From NCBI RefSeq assembly GCF_004362215.1, contig NZ_SNWR01000002.1:2108001-2172000 (forward strand): a DNA stretch of 64,000 nt. Reading direction: 5' to 3'. Origin of the DNA: Paractinoplanes brasiliensis (GTDB lineage Bacteria; Actinomycetota; Actinomycetes; Mycobacteriales; Micromonosporaceae). This document shows, piece by piece, positions 15,061 through 23,458 of this stretch (positions within the stretch are counted from its first letter, which is position 1; each line of letters opens with the position of its first letter). Position numbers and translations under genes: made by a program. The notes under the pieces are model-generated. The model was given only the letters and a program-made list of their open reading frames with translations. It was not told where the DNA came from and ran no database searches.

Positions 15061-17370
15061 TCAGCCGCCGATGCCGAGCTCGACCCGGGCGCCGGGCGCG
15101 CCGCCCGCGGCCGTGCCGGGGTAGAGCCACAGCTTGCCGGAGCCGTTCTCGGTGGCGACGATGTCGTCGTGCTCGTCGGCGTTGAACCGGCCCGCCGTCA
15201 GCTCGCTCATGCCGTTCCAGCCGCCCGAGCCGATCTGGACGCGGGCGCCCAGGGCGCCGTTGGCCGCGCCGGGGTAGAGCCACAGCTTGCCGGTGGAGGC
15301 CTCGACCGAGACGATGTCGTCGAAGTCGTCACGGTTGAAGCGGCCCACCGCGTGCTCGCTGTTGCCGTTCCAGTTACCCGAGTTCAGCACCACCCGGGAG
15401 CCGGGGATGCCGGTCGCGGTGCCCGGGTACAGGTACAGCTTGCCGTCCCGGCTGTCGACCGCGGTGAGATCCTCGTACGCGTCGGCGTTGAACCGGCCGT
15501 ACGCCAAGTTCTGCATGTTGGTCCAGCCGCTGTTGCCGATCTGGACGCGCGTGCCGAGGGTGCCGTTGGCGGTGCCGGGGTAGAGCCACAGCTTGCCGGT
15601 CGACTTCTCGACAGCGGCCACGTCGTCGTACCCGTCGCTGTCGATGCGGCCGGTGGCGAGCTTGTCCATGCCGTTCCAGCCGCCGGTGCCGATCAGGACG
15701 CGGGCGCCGAACGCCTGCTGGCTGGCGGTGCCCGGGTAGAGGTAGAGCCGGCCGGTGCCGACCTCGGCCGCGATCGCGTCCTGGAAGGCGTCGCCGTTGA
15801 ACGAGGCCGACTCGAGGTGGATCAGGCCGCGGGCGCGCACGTCCCAGCCCGTCGACGGCACGCTGGTCGAGCAGGGCAACTGGGTGATCTTGCCGCCGTT
15901 GGCGGTCGAGGCGTCGAGCACGGACAGGCACTTGCCGCTGTTGACGTTCTTGAAGCGGGTCAGGCCGGTGGTGTCCTGCTGCGGGGTCCACAGCTGCTCG
16001 TTGCCGTTGTTGCAGGTCCACTGGATGACGCGGGCCTTGTCGTCCTTGGAGCCGGCGGCGACGGCCAGGCACTGGTTGCTGTTGAGGTTACGCAGCACGT
16101 AGTTGCCGTTGGTCTTGGGGAAGAACGTCCAGCCCTGGTCCTTGGCCGCGCTGCACGGCCACTGGATGAGCTGCGTGTTGGTCTCGAGCGAGCCCGACGG
16201 GACGCCGAGGCAGAGCCCGGTGTGGCCGGCCTGCAGCCGCTGCGGCAGGTCGGGGCGCACCTCGTACTGGCCGACGCGCAGGAAGTCGGCAACCGCCTGG
16301 GCGTTGCCGGCCAGCGCGTACCGCGCGGCCAGGGCCAGGTTGCGGTTCGCGGCCTTCTCGGCCCGGGACAGCACCTCGTTGGCGGCCACCCGGTCGGCGG
16401 CCTCGGCGGCGGCCAGGGCCTTCTCGATGTCGCGGTTCTTGGCCTGGTGGATGCCGGAGTCGATGAACGCCTTCCACACCGCGGGGTCGTTGCTGCGGGC
16501 GGCCGAGATGGCGGCTGCCTCGACCTCGCTGCCCGGCACGGCGAAGTTCCAGACCTCGGTCACGAAGTCGCGGTCGGGCAGGCTGAGCAGCTGCTCGGTG
16601 ACCGGCAGGCCGATCCGGTTGGCGGCCTGCTGCTTGGCCGCGCGGGCCAGGGCGGCGGCCTTCTCGGCCTCGGTGCGGGTCTCGTCCTCGGCGATGCGGC
16701 GGTCGACTGCGAGCTTGGCCGCCGCGGCCATGCCGGACGCGATGAACTGCGCCTGCTGCTCGGGCGTGCCGTTACGGGCGGCCGCGGCAGCCTCCTTGAC
16801 CTCGAGCCACTTGGGGTCGTCGGCGACGCGCTCCCAGATCAGCCGGATGAAGTCGGCGTCGGTCCCGTTCAGCAGGTCGGCCCCGGCCACGATGTCGATG
16901 CTGGCCGCGGCGGCCGCGCGGGCCTGGTCGGACAGGCGCTTGGCCTCGGCCTCGCGGCGCTCCCGCTCGACGTCGCGGTCGAACGCGGCGAACACGCCGA
17001 CGGTGATGAACTCGTAGCAGGCCAGGTCGGTGGCGTCGGGGTTGGTCTCGTCGGAGACGGTGCCGAAGGCCTCCTCGGCCGCCGAGCGGACCTCGAGGTA
17101 GTCGCCGTCGTCCTTGACGTGCTTCCAGATCTCGATCACGAAGTCACGGTCGGCGCGCTCGATGAGGGCGAAATCGTCGCCGCGGCCGAACTTGATGGCG
17201 ACCGCGAGCTTCTGCTCGTACGAGGCCTGGCTCGCGGCGGCGGCCTGAGCGGCCGAGAGGGGTGCGGGAGCGGCGTAGGAAACGCCGGAGGTGGTGGCGG
17301 TCAGGGCGGCCACCGCGATACCGGCAGCCAGGACCGGCCGCGCCCAGCGGGCGCGGAGCATCGATGTCAT
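15061..17370 (-). CDS. Secreted ALF-repeat / ricin lectin / FG-GAP-like repeat protein
   Basis: 769 residues from ATG 17370, which has GGGGA 7 nt upstream. A signal peptide covers ~1-33 (GVSYAAPAP). Residues ~35-365 hold Ala-Leu-Phe (ALF) repeats of actinobacterial secreted proteins, seen as recurring DRDFVIEIW, DADFIRLIW and DRDFVTEVW units ~80 residues apart. Residues ~370-520 form a ricin-type beta-trefoil (GLCLGVPSG, QCLAVAAGS, KCLSVLDAS). The last ~250 residues contain five FG-GAP-like repeats of ~50 residues, each ending with a form of GKLWLYPGTA. No catalytic domain is visible, so a binding or adhesive role is likely. Between it and the next gene lie an inverted repeat and a hairpin. 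Confidence 0.82.
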   Translation of the reverse strand: MTSMLRARWARPVLAAGIAVAALTATTSGVSYAAPAPLSAAQAAAASQASYEQKLAVAIKFGRGDDFALIERADRDFVIEIWKHVKDDGDYLEVRSAAEEAFGTVSDETNPDATDLACYEFITVGVFAAFDRDVERERREAEAKRLSDQARAAAAASIDIVAGADLLNGTDADFIRLIWERVADDPKWLEVKEAAAAARNGTPEQQAQFIASGMAAAAKLAVDRRIAEDETRTEAEKAAALARAAKQQAANRIGLPVTEQLLSLPDRDFVTEVWNFAVPGSEVEAAAISAARSNDPAVWKAFIDSGIHQAKNRDIEKALAAAEAADRVAANEVLSRAEKAANRNLALAARYALAGNAQAVADFLRVGQYEVRPDLPQRLQAGHTGLCLGVPSGSLETNTQLIQWPCSAAKDQGWTFFPKTNGNYVLRNLNSNQCLAVAAGSKDDKARVIQWTCNNGNEQLWTPQQDTTGLTRFKNVNSGKCLSVLDASTANGGKITQLPCSTSVPSTGWDVRARGLIHLESASFNGDAFQDAIAAEVGTGRLYLYPGTASQQAFGARVLIGTGGWNGMDKLATGRIDSDGYDDVAAVEKSTGKLWLYPGTANGTLGTRVQIGNSGWTNMQNLAYGRFNADAYEDLTAVDSRDGKLYLYPGTATGIPGSRVVLNSGNWNGNSEHAVGRFNRDDFDDIVSVEASTGKLWLYPGAANGALGARVQIGSGGWNGMSELTAGRFNADEHDDIVATENGSGKLWLYPGTAAGGAPGARVELGIGG
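15080..15800. repeat. Five ~150-bp in-gene repeats encoding FG-GAP-like units
   Basis: The 3' part of the exoprotein gene repeats the block around ggtagagccacagcttgccg about every 150 bp. Each copy encodes one GKLWLYPGTA unit, so the array could expand or contract by recombination. Confidence 0.7.
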
Positions 17371-17405
17371 GAAATTGTCCCCGTTGATGAGTCGCCCCCT
17401 GAGCT

Positions 17406-17436
17406 GCGGTTTCCTGGGCACACCACGAGAAACCGC
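17406..17436. promoter_or_regulatory. Inverted repeat in the leader of the ALF-repeat gene
   Basis: GCGGTTTC and GAAACCGC, 8-bp arms 15 nt apart, 36-66 nt upstream of the ATG. The spacing suits a dimeric regulator; an mRNA hairpin is also possible. No binding protein is identified. Confidence 0.4.
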
Positions 17437-17526
17437 GCGACAGGGGGATTGATATCGGTGGGTACGTTAGCCGCCCCCGCTCACCCGGCACAAGGCGGGG
17501 GTCCAGTGATCGTGGTGTCGATGCCC

Positions 17527-17548
17527 GGCCGGCTGGCCCGAGCCGGCC
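17527..17548. terminator. Hairpin downstream of the NB-ARC gene
   Basis: Perfect 8-bp arms GGCCGGCT/AGCCGGCC with a 6-nt loop, 13 nt past the stop of the NB-ARC/TPR gene on the minus strand. Probably its terminator. Confidence 0.5.
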
Positions 17549-17561
17549 TCTTCCCGGATGA

Positions 17562-20168
17562 TCACCCGCGTCCATCCGGCGCCCGGACAGCGGCGAGGAA
17601 CTCGCGCACCTCGTCGGCCTCGGGCGTGCCCAGGGTGAGATAAAGGCGCAGCGCCTCCTCGTAGTCCTGCTCCGCTCGCGCAAGATCCCCCAGCTCACGA
17701 TGAGCGTGACCGCGGCCGGCGCGAGCCCGGGCCCGCTGATCGAGGGAACCCGTCGCGGCGGCGGTCCGCTCGGCGGCGGTGTGGTGGCCCACGGCCTCGC
17801 CCGCATTCCCGGCCAGCAGAGCAGCTTCCCCGAGCCCGTTGAGCGACCACGCCTCGCTGTCCTCGTCGCCGAGGTCGCGGAAGATCGCCAGGGCCTGCCG
17901 GAAACAGTCGGCGGCCGGTCCGGGCTCACCCAGCTGGACATGCAGCAACCCCAAGCTGTCGAGCGTCTGCGACTCGCCGGCGGCGTTGCGGGTCTGCCGG
18001 AACAGCTCGAGGGCGTCACGCAGGCGAACGCGGGCCGAGTCGAAGCGGCCCACCCTCCCTTCGAGATCCCCCAGCAGATTGAGCGCCTCGGCCTCCCCGT
18101 TGCGGTCGCCGGCACGCCGGAAAAGGTCGAGGGCTCGGGTGTACCGGGCGTCGGCCTCCCCGTATTTCTCGTTCCGCCCCTCGAGAATGCCCAGGTTGAG
18201 AAGCGTACGGGCCTGGCCGGTGAGGTCGCCGGTGCGCTCGAAGAGGGGCAGCGCCGCGGTGTGCAACTCGGCGGCTGACATGTAACGGCCCAGCCTTGTC
18301 TCCACGGCGCCCAGGTTGTCGAGCGCCCGCGCCTGAGCCACCGGGTCGTCGACGCGCGCCGCGAGCCGTAGGGCGGCCGACAGGTGGTCGCCGGCGGGAC
18401 CGAGCCGGCCCAGAAGCAACGACGTCACCCCGATGTTGATGTGAGCGGTGGCCTCACCGGCGACGTCGCCGCTGCGCCGGGCCGCCCGGAGGGCGTGGTC
18501 GTGAACGGTGAGCGCGTCCGCGTGATGTCCGCCCGCGAAGAAGCGGAACAGGGTGCTGGACAGCTGGACGGCGTGCGCCGCCCGCCCCTCGGCCGCGGAG
18601 TGAGCGGTGACCACCATCAGCTGGGTGCGCTCGAGTTCGAGGAAGGCCAGGGCGTCGGCGGGCCCGGCCATGGGCGGGCACGGCGTGGTCGCCGCCGGGA
18701 CCCGGGGCCTCCGATGCGCCTCAGCCGGGTGCAGGATGTCCATGGCCGTGGCAGCGGCGGCCAGGTAGTAGTCCGTCATCCGGACAAGCGCGGCGCTCCG
18801 CTCGGCGGGTCGTTCCTCGTCCCGGGCGCGGCCGGCGGCGTACACCTGGACCAGGTCGTGAAAGGCGTACCGCCCCTTGGCCACCGGCAGCAAGAGGTTC
18901 TCGCGACGCAGCCGCTCCAGGCCCGCCCCGGCCGCGGCCACGTCGCAGTTCGCCAGGGCCGCCGCGGCATGGGCATCTACCTCCTGCCCCGGATGCAGCG
19001 CGGCCATCCGCAACAACTGGCGGTCGTCACCGGGCAGGTTCCGGTAGGACAGGTCGAGGGCAAGCTCCACACCGGCTTCCAGCAGTCGCACCTGACGCTG
19101 CTCGTCGAGCCGGTCGGCATGGTCGGCGAGCGTCCACCCGGGCCGCCGGGCAATCAGCGCCGCGACGATACCGAGGGCGAGGGGAAGACGGCCGCAGGCC
19201 CTTGCGAGCCGCTCGAGCGCGTCAGGGTCCTGCTCGGCGGCGAATCCAGCGGTGGCCTGAACGAGATGGTCCATCGCCTCCCGATGCGTGAAGACAGCGA
19301 CGGGAACCGGGACAGCGGCCGGAAGCGCGGGCATGTGCCGCCGGCTGGTCACCATGACGATCGAGTTCGGTGTTCCCGGCAGCAGCGGACGCACCTGTTC
19401 CTCGTCGGCGGCGTTGTCCAGCACGACGAGCGCCCGGACCCGGCTCAGCAGATCGCGGTAGAGCGCCGCGCGGGCGGCCGGTTCCTGCGGAACACGCTGG
19501 CCGGGCACGCCGAGCACGCGGAGAAAGCCGTCGAGAACGGCCGCCGGGTCGGCTGGTGGCTGGTCCGGATCGCTGTGGAACCCGCGCAGGTTGACGAAGA
19601 GCACCCGGTCCGGTTGCCAGTCCCGCGTCAGCCGGTGCGCGGCGTGGACGGCGAGCATGGTCTTGCCCACCCCGGCCATGCCGGAGACGGTGAAGACGAT
19701 CGGCGAGTGGTCCCCGTCCCCGGCGAGCGACGGCGTAGCGCGCAACTCGCCGAGGAGGTCGAGCCGCCCGACGAAGGGGGCCGGGTCGTCCGGCAGACTG
19801 GATCGCACCAGCACCTGGCCGGTGCGGGTGACCTCCGCGGTGACCACGCGCAGCGCCTGGCGCCACTGCGCCACATAGCCGGGATCCGGGTTCAGGGCCC
19901 GCACGATCGAGACCACCAGATCGTTGTTCAGCCGGCGGCGGCCGGGGGCGAAGCAGTCGGCCACGGTGGTCCGCCGGGCCAGCTCAGCTGCGGGACGCCC
20001 GGCGCCGGTCCACTCGTCGTTGACCCGCGACTTGATCCGTTCGTACGACGGGTCACCGGCCCAGACCTTGAGCGCCCGCAGCCGCTCGACCAATTCCTGG
20101 ACCGTCCTCGCGCCTCCGGGATCGGGCGGCGCGGCCCAAGCGCCCGGCGCCTCCGGCGTGGACGGCAC
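17562..20168 (-). CDS. NB-ARC/TPR STAND-type regulatory ATPase
   Basis: 868 residues. The N-terminus (~20-110) is a helical domain often found in actinobacterial NB-ARC proteins (ARTVQELVERLRALKVWAG, VADCFAPGRRRLNNDLV). The NB-ARC ATPase has the P-loop GMAGVGKT at 163-170, Walker B ALVVLDNAADEEQV and an MVTSRR sensor. A winged-helix region near 400 follows, then at least seven TPR units of ~40 residues (ARALDNLGAVETRLGRY, GEAEALNLLGDLEGRVGRF). It differs from AfsR/SARP proteins in having no OmpR-type DNA-binding domain. I infer a signal-gated switch, possibly regulatory or defensive. GTG 20168 has GGAGG 5 nt upstream. Confidence 0.85.
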   Translation of the reverse strand: MPSTPEAPGAWAAPPDPGGARTVQELVERLRALKVWAGDPSYERIKSRVNDEWTGAGRPAAELARRTTVADCFAPGRRRLNNDLVVSIVRALNPDPGYVAQWRQALRVVTAEVTRTGQVLVRSSLPDDPAPFVGRLDLLGELRATPSLAGDGDHSPIVFTVSGMAGVGKTMLAVHAAHRLTRDWQPDRVLFVNLRGFHSDPDQPPADPAAVLDGFLRVLGVPGQRVPQEPAARAALYRDLLSRVRALVVLDNAADEEQVRPLLPGTPNSIVMVTSRRHMPALPAAVPVPVAVFTHREAMDHLVQATAGFAAEQDPDALERLARACGRLPLALGIVAALIARRPGWTLADHADRLDEQRQVRLLEAGVELALDLSYRNLPGDDRQLLRMAALHPGQEVDAHAAAALANCDVAAAGAGLERLRRENLLLPVAKGRYAFHDLVQVYAAGRARDEERPAERSAALVRMTDYYLAAAATAMDILHPAEAHRRPRVPAATTPCPPMAGPADALAFLELERTQLMVVTAHSAAEGRAAHAVQLSSTLFRFFAGGHHADALTVHDHALRAARRSGDVAGEATAHINIGVTSLLLGRLGPAGDHLSAALRLAARVDDPVAQARALDNLGAVETRLGRYMSAAELHTAALPLFERTGDLTGQARTLLNLGILEGRNEKYGEADARYTRALDLFRRAGDRNGEAEALNLLGDLEGRVGRFDSARVRLRDALELFRQTRNAAGESQTLDSLGLLHVQLGEPGPAADCFRQALAIFRDLGDEDSEAWSLNGLGEAALLAGNAGEAVGHHTAAERTAAATGSLDQRARARAGRGHAHRELGDLARAEQDYEEALRLYLTLGTPEADEVREFLAAVRAPDGRG

Positions 20169-20241
20169 GGCAACCTCCCGCTATCACGAGAATCGATGCC
20201 AGGCAGCCTATGCCGTCGCGGCGCGGTCGTGGGGTCGCGCG

Positions 20242-20766
20242 TCAGGGGGCCAGGCAGGCGCCGGGCGGGAGGGTGGGGGCGCTGAGCTGGGCCAGGGACT
20301 GGTTGACCTCGGTGTAGGTGGCGAGCTGGCGGAAACGCGGGCCGATGACCACGTCGATGACGTCGGTGGTTCGGGTGGGGCTGTACTGCGGTTCGGCGTC
20401 GCCCAGGAAGTAGGCGCGGATCCACTGGGCGGCGGCGACCGACTTGGGGCCGTAGCGGAGCACGGCGACGTCCTTGAGCTTGGCCTTGCTGTCAGCGGGT
20501 TTCTGCACGACGAAGCCGCGGTTCTTGAAGTCCTCGGTGACCCGCTCGGCCACGCCGGGGGTCTTGGTGCCGTTGAAGATGCGCAGCTTGACCTGGGACG
20601 CGTCGGAGGGCAGGGCCAGGCTGACCCGCGGAGCGCCGTCGGGGCAGGACTGGGCGGCCGAGGCGTTGGCCTGGGTGTCGCGGACCACGGCGGTCACCAC
20701 GACGACGACGGCCGCCACGAACAGGACGCCGACGACAACCAGGGCGCGCATACGACTGAAGGTCAC
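20242..20766 (-). CDS. LytR_C-domain membrane protein (copy 2)
   Basis: About 174 residues and a clear paralogue of the protein at 10858-11379, sharing blocks such as VVRDTQA, FKNRGFV, RYGPK, AEPQYSP and EVNQSLAQLS, and the end PPGACLA. One membrane helix near the N-terminus (ALVVVGVLFVAAVVVVVTAVV) is followed by an extracellular LytR_C domain. I chose GTG 20766 because its first residues (MTFSRMRALVV) line up with copy 1 and GGAG lies upstream; a GTG at 20805 adds 13 unaligned residues and lacks a ribosome site. It lies between the NB-ARC gene and the end of the kynurenine operon. Function unknown. Confidence 0.82.
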   Translation of the reverse strand: MTFSRMRALVVVGVLFVAAVVVVVTAVVRDTQANASAAQSCPDGAPRVSLALPSDASQVKLRIFNGTKTPGVAERVTEDFKNRGFVVQKPADSKAKLKDVAVLRYGPKSVAAAQWIRAYFLGDAEPQYSPTRTTDVIDVVIGPRFRQLATYTEVNQSLAQLSAPTLPPGACLAP

Positions 20767-20826
20767 GTCGGCCCAGACGCTCCGCACGGTGGTTTTGGAC
20801 GACACCTATGACGCAGGACACACACC

Positions 20827-21816
20827 TCAGCCGTGGAGGAAACGGATGGCGTTGGCGGTCAGCAGCTTCGTGCGCTGGTCGTCGGTGAGGAACGAGGCTT
20901 TGTGGACCACCTGGCCGGCGGGGCGTTCGCCCAGCGGGTACGGGTAGTCGCTGCCCACCACCACCCGGTCCTCGCCCATGGTGTCGACCAGCAGGCGCAG
21001 CGCGGGTTCGCTGAAGACGACCGAGTCGACGAAGATGCGGTCGACGTAGGCGCTGGGTGGGCGGGTCGAGCGGCCGCGCACCAGGTCGCCCTTGCGCTCC
21101 CAGGCGTTGTCGGCGCGACCCAGCCAGTACGGGAAGCTGCCGCCGCCGTGGGCGAAGCAGAGCCGCAGGGACTCGGGCACCTGGTCGAGGACGCCGCCCA
21201 GGACCAGGGCCAGCGCCGACAGGTGGGTCTCGGCGGGCATGCCGGTGAGCCACCGGGCCATCCAACGGTCGAGGCGCGGACCCTCGGGCATGTCCCACGG
21301 GTGCACGAAGACGGGGGCGCCGACCGACGCGCAGTGCTGCAGGAACTCGACGATGCCGGCCGCGTCGAGGTCCTGGTCGCCGACGTGGTTGCCGATCTCG
21401 ACGCCGACGTGGCCGGCCGCCATCGACCGGTCCAGCTCGGCGCAGGCAGCCGATGGGTCCTGCAACGGCACCTGACAGAACGGGACAAATCGCGGGTTGG
21501 AGCCGACGATGTCCAACGTCAAGTCGTTGAAGATGCGCGACAGAGCGACAGCCTGAGACGGCGTACGGTCGTAACCGAAGAACACCGGCGTCGGCGAGAC
21601 GACCTGGCGTGACACGCCGTCGGCATCCATGTCGGCCAGGCGGACGGCCGGGTCCCAGCACGACGAGTCGATCCGCCGGAACTCGGTGTCACGGATCATG
21701 ATGATCGCTTCCCGCTCCGACGTGACCTTGAGCCAGGGCCAGCCGGTCCCGCCGCACGCGACGGCGAGATCCGGCCAGCCCTTCGGCACGACGTGCGTGT
21801 GAACGTCGATGGTCAA
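20827..21816 (-). CDS. nbaD: 2-amino-3-carboxymuconate-6-semialdehyde decarboxylase
   Basis: ACMSD-type amidohydrolase-fold decarboxylase that converts 2-amino-3-carboxymuconate semialdehyde to 2-aminomuconate semialdehyde and so diverts carbon from quinolinate. The zinc-site motif DVHTHVVP opens the protein. Other visible marks are VFVHPWDM, CFAHGGGSFPYWLGR, and the late Asp in VVVGSDYPYPLGE. 329 residues, normal for the family. The TTG start has AAGGG upstream, inside the end of the preceding gene. It is the last gene of the eight-gene operon, 3 nt after the dioxygenase gene, and acts directly on that enzyme's product. Confidence 0.92.
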   Translation of the reverse strand: MTIDVHTHVVPKGWPDLAVACGGTGWPWLKVTSEREAIIMIRDTEFRRIDSSCWDPAVRLADMDADGVSRQVVSPTPVFFGYDRTPSQAVALSRIFNDLTLDIVGSNPRFVPFCQVPLQDPSAACAELDRSMAAGHVGVEIGNHVGDQDLDAAGIVEFLQHCASVGAPVFVHPWDMPEGPRLDRWMARWLTGMPAETHLSALALVLGGVLDQVPESLRLCFAHGGGSFPYWLGRADNAWERKGDLVRGRSTRPPSAYVDRIFVDSVVFSEPALRLLVDTMGEDRVVVGSDYPYPLGERPAGQVVHKASFLTDDQRTKLLTANAIRFLHG

Positions 21817-21819
21817 GCG

Positions 21820-22335
21820 TCAGCCCTTCCCGGGGTGCAGCGCGCCGCAGTTGTCACACGTACGGGCCTTCTCGTCGGAGTAGAAGGCCGTGAACACCGG
21901 CGGCAGGTCCTCGACGATGTCGCGTACCTGCAGCTCGACCTCGTGCACCAGGTGGTTGCACTCGAAGCAGTACCACTGGAACTTCTCGAGCGTGCCCTCC
22001 TCGCGGACCCGCTCGACGACCAGGCCGATCGAGCCGGGCTCGGGGCGCTGCGGCGAGTGCGGCGTGTTGCCCGGCAGCACCCACATCTCGCCCTCGCGGA
22101 TGTGCACGTCCTTGGGCCCGTCCGGGGTCATGGTCTTGACGTGCATGTTGCCCTTGACCTGATAGAAGAACTCCTCGTACGGGTCGACGTGGAAGTCCGT
22201 CCGGGCGTTGGGCCCGCCGACCACCATGACGATGAAGTCGTCGCCGGTAGGGAACATCTGCTTGTTGCCGACCGGCGGCTTGAGCAGGTGTTTGTTCTCC
22301 TCGATCCAGCCCGGGAAGTTGATCGGGTCGGTCAT
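21820..22335 (-). CDS. nbaC: 3-hydroxyanthranilate 3,4-dioxygenase
   Basis: Cupin-type extradiol dioxygenase that opens the ring of 3-hydroxyanthranilate. The iron site is seen in DFHVDPYEEFFYQ (His and Glu) and the later TPHSPQRPEPGS (His). The C-terminus has the second, rubredoxin-like metal site of bacterial enzymes: CFECNHLVHE and CDNCGALHPG, four Cys in all. 171 residues is typical. Its ATG overlaps the stop of the RidA-type deaminase gene by 4 nt. The product feeds the decarboxylase encoded next. Confidence 0.95.
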   Translation of the reverse strand: MTDPINFPGWIEENKHLLKPPVGNKQMFPTGDDFIVMVVGGPNARTDFHVDPYEEFFYQVKGNMHVKTMTPDGPKDVHIREGEMWVLPGNTPHSPQRPEPGSIGLVVERVREEGTLEKFQWYCFECNHLVHEVELQVRDIVEDLPPVFTAFYSDEKARTCDNCGALHPGKG

Positions 22336-22763
22336 GACGTCTCCTTCGACGACGGAACAGGTAGTGCGGCGACGGCTTGGATCTCGATGAGCAGCTGCGG
22401 GTGCGGCAGCTGGTGCACGGCCACGGTGGTGCGGGACGGGCCGTCGAAGTCGAAGAACTCGGCGTAGACCTGGTTGTAACCACCGAAGTCGTTCATGTTG
22501 ACCAGGTACGTCGTGATCTGTACGACGTCGTCCAGCGTCGCCCCGACCGAGGCCAGGATGTCGGCGATGTTCTTGATGACCTCGCGGGTCTGCACCGCGA
22601 TGTCGAGCGTGGCCGTGCCGAACTCGTCGACCGACGCCCCGGCGATCGTGTTGTCCGGGCGGCGGCTGCTCGTCCCGCTCACGAAGGCGAACCCGTTGGC
22701 CACCTTGACGTGCGGGAACTTGCCCCGCGGAGTGGCCTTGCCCTCGACGAGCCGCCCGCTCAC
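22332..22763 (-). CDS. nbaF: RidA-family 2-aminomuconate deaminase
   Basis: 143-residue protein of the YjgF/YER057c/UK114 (RidA) family, the family used for 2-aminomuconate deaminase in nba and amn operons. Key segments are GFAFVSGTSSRRPDN, VVQITTYLVNMNDFGGYN and HPQLLIEIQAVAALP. Its predicted job is to deaminate 2-aminomuconate to 4-oxalocrotonate. I chose GTG 22763, which overlaps the previous stop as GTGA; a 36-codon upstream extension lies in the neighbouring gene and is low-complexity Arg/Gly. Family membership alone would allow a generic enamine deaminase; the operon makes the specific role likely. Confidence 0.9.
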   Translation of the reverse strand: MSGRLVEGKATPRGKFPHVKVANGFAFVSGTSSRRPDNTIAGASVDEFGTATLDIAVQTREVIKNIADILASVGATLDDVVQITTYLVNMNDFGGYNQVYAEFFDFDGPSRTTVAVHQLPHPQLLIEIQAVAALPVPSSKETS

Positions 22764-23458
22764 GACGAGGCCTTCAGCGAGGCGGACCCCAGGCTTTCCA
22801 CTTCCACCCGTACGGTCTGACCGGGCCCCACCCGCACGGCCGCGGTGGCCGCCCCGGCGAGCACGACCCACCCGTCCTCCAGCGTGCCGGCCAGCCGCAG
22901 CGCCTCGGCGAACGCCTCGCGCGGGTCGCCCAGGATGGCAGCGGTCGACCCGGTCTCGGCCACCTCACCGTCGATGATCAGCTGCACGCCCAGGCTGTCC
23001 AGGTTGTCCGGCACGGGCTGCCACTCGCCGACCACGAACCCGGCCGCCGAGGTGTTGTCGGCGATCACCTCGGCGAGGGTGAACTTGAAGTCGAGCCAGC
23101 GGGAGTCGATGACCTCGAGCGCCGGGGCCACGGCGGCGATCGCGCCACCCCGTACGAGGAAAGCGACCTCCGGCTCGACCTTGGGGTGGATGCGCGGCGC
23201 CAGGTCGAGCACCCCGCCGTCCTCGATCCGCATGGCGTCGGTCAACCGGCCCCAGATGACCGAGTCGACGCCCATCTGCTGCATCTTCGCCTTGCTGGTC
23301 AGGCCCAGTTTGACACCCGCGATCGTCTCGCCCCGGGCCAGCCGCAGGCCGACCAGCTCGCGCTGCACCGCGTACGGGTCACCGATGTCGTGCCCGCCGC
23401 CGGGCAGCTCGGTGGCCGTGGTCAGCGCGTTGTCGAGGGCAAGGGCGAGCGAGGTCAT
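22760..23458 (-). CDS. nbaG: 4-oxalocrotonate decarboxylase / 2-keto-4-pentenoate hydratase family
   Basis: 232-residue member of the fumarylacetoacetase-like hydratase/decarboxylase family. The diagnostic stretches are GVKLGLTSKAKMQQMGVD, IHPKVEPEVAFLV with metal-binding Glu residues, and ALEVIDSRWLDFKF. In the 2-aminomuconate route it should decarboxylate 4-oxalocrotonate to 2-oxopent-4-enoate. Hydratases of the same family are hard to distinguish by eye, but only one such gene is present and the pathway order calls for the decarboxylase. No aldolase or separate hydratase for the lower steps lies in the window. ATGA overlap with the dehydrogenase gene. Confidence 0.85.
   Translation of the reverse strand: MTSLALALDNALTTATELPGGGHDIGDPYAVQRELVGLRLARGETIAGVKLGLTSKAKMQQMGVDSVIWGRLTDAMRIEDGGVLDLAPRIHPKVEPEVAFLVRGGAIAAVAPALEVIDSRWLDFKFTLAEVIADNTSAAGFVVGEWQPVPDNLDSLGVQLIIDGEVAETGSTAAILGDPREAFAEALRLAGTLEDGWVVLAGAATAAVRVGPGQTVRVEVESLGSASLKASS

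Noticed and set aside
15034..17643. Long plus-strand open frame opposite the ALF-repeat gene
   Set aside because: Low-complexity Gly/Val/Arg translation with no motifs; the minus-strand protein has clear domains and a signal peptide.
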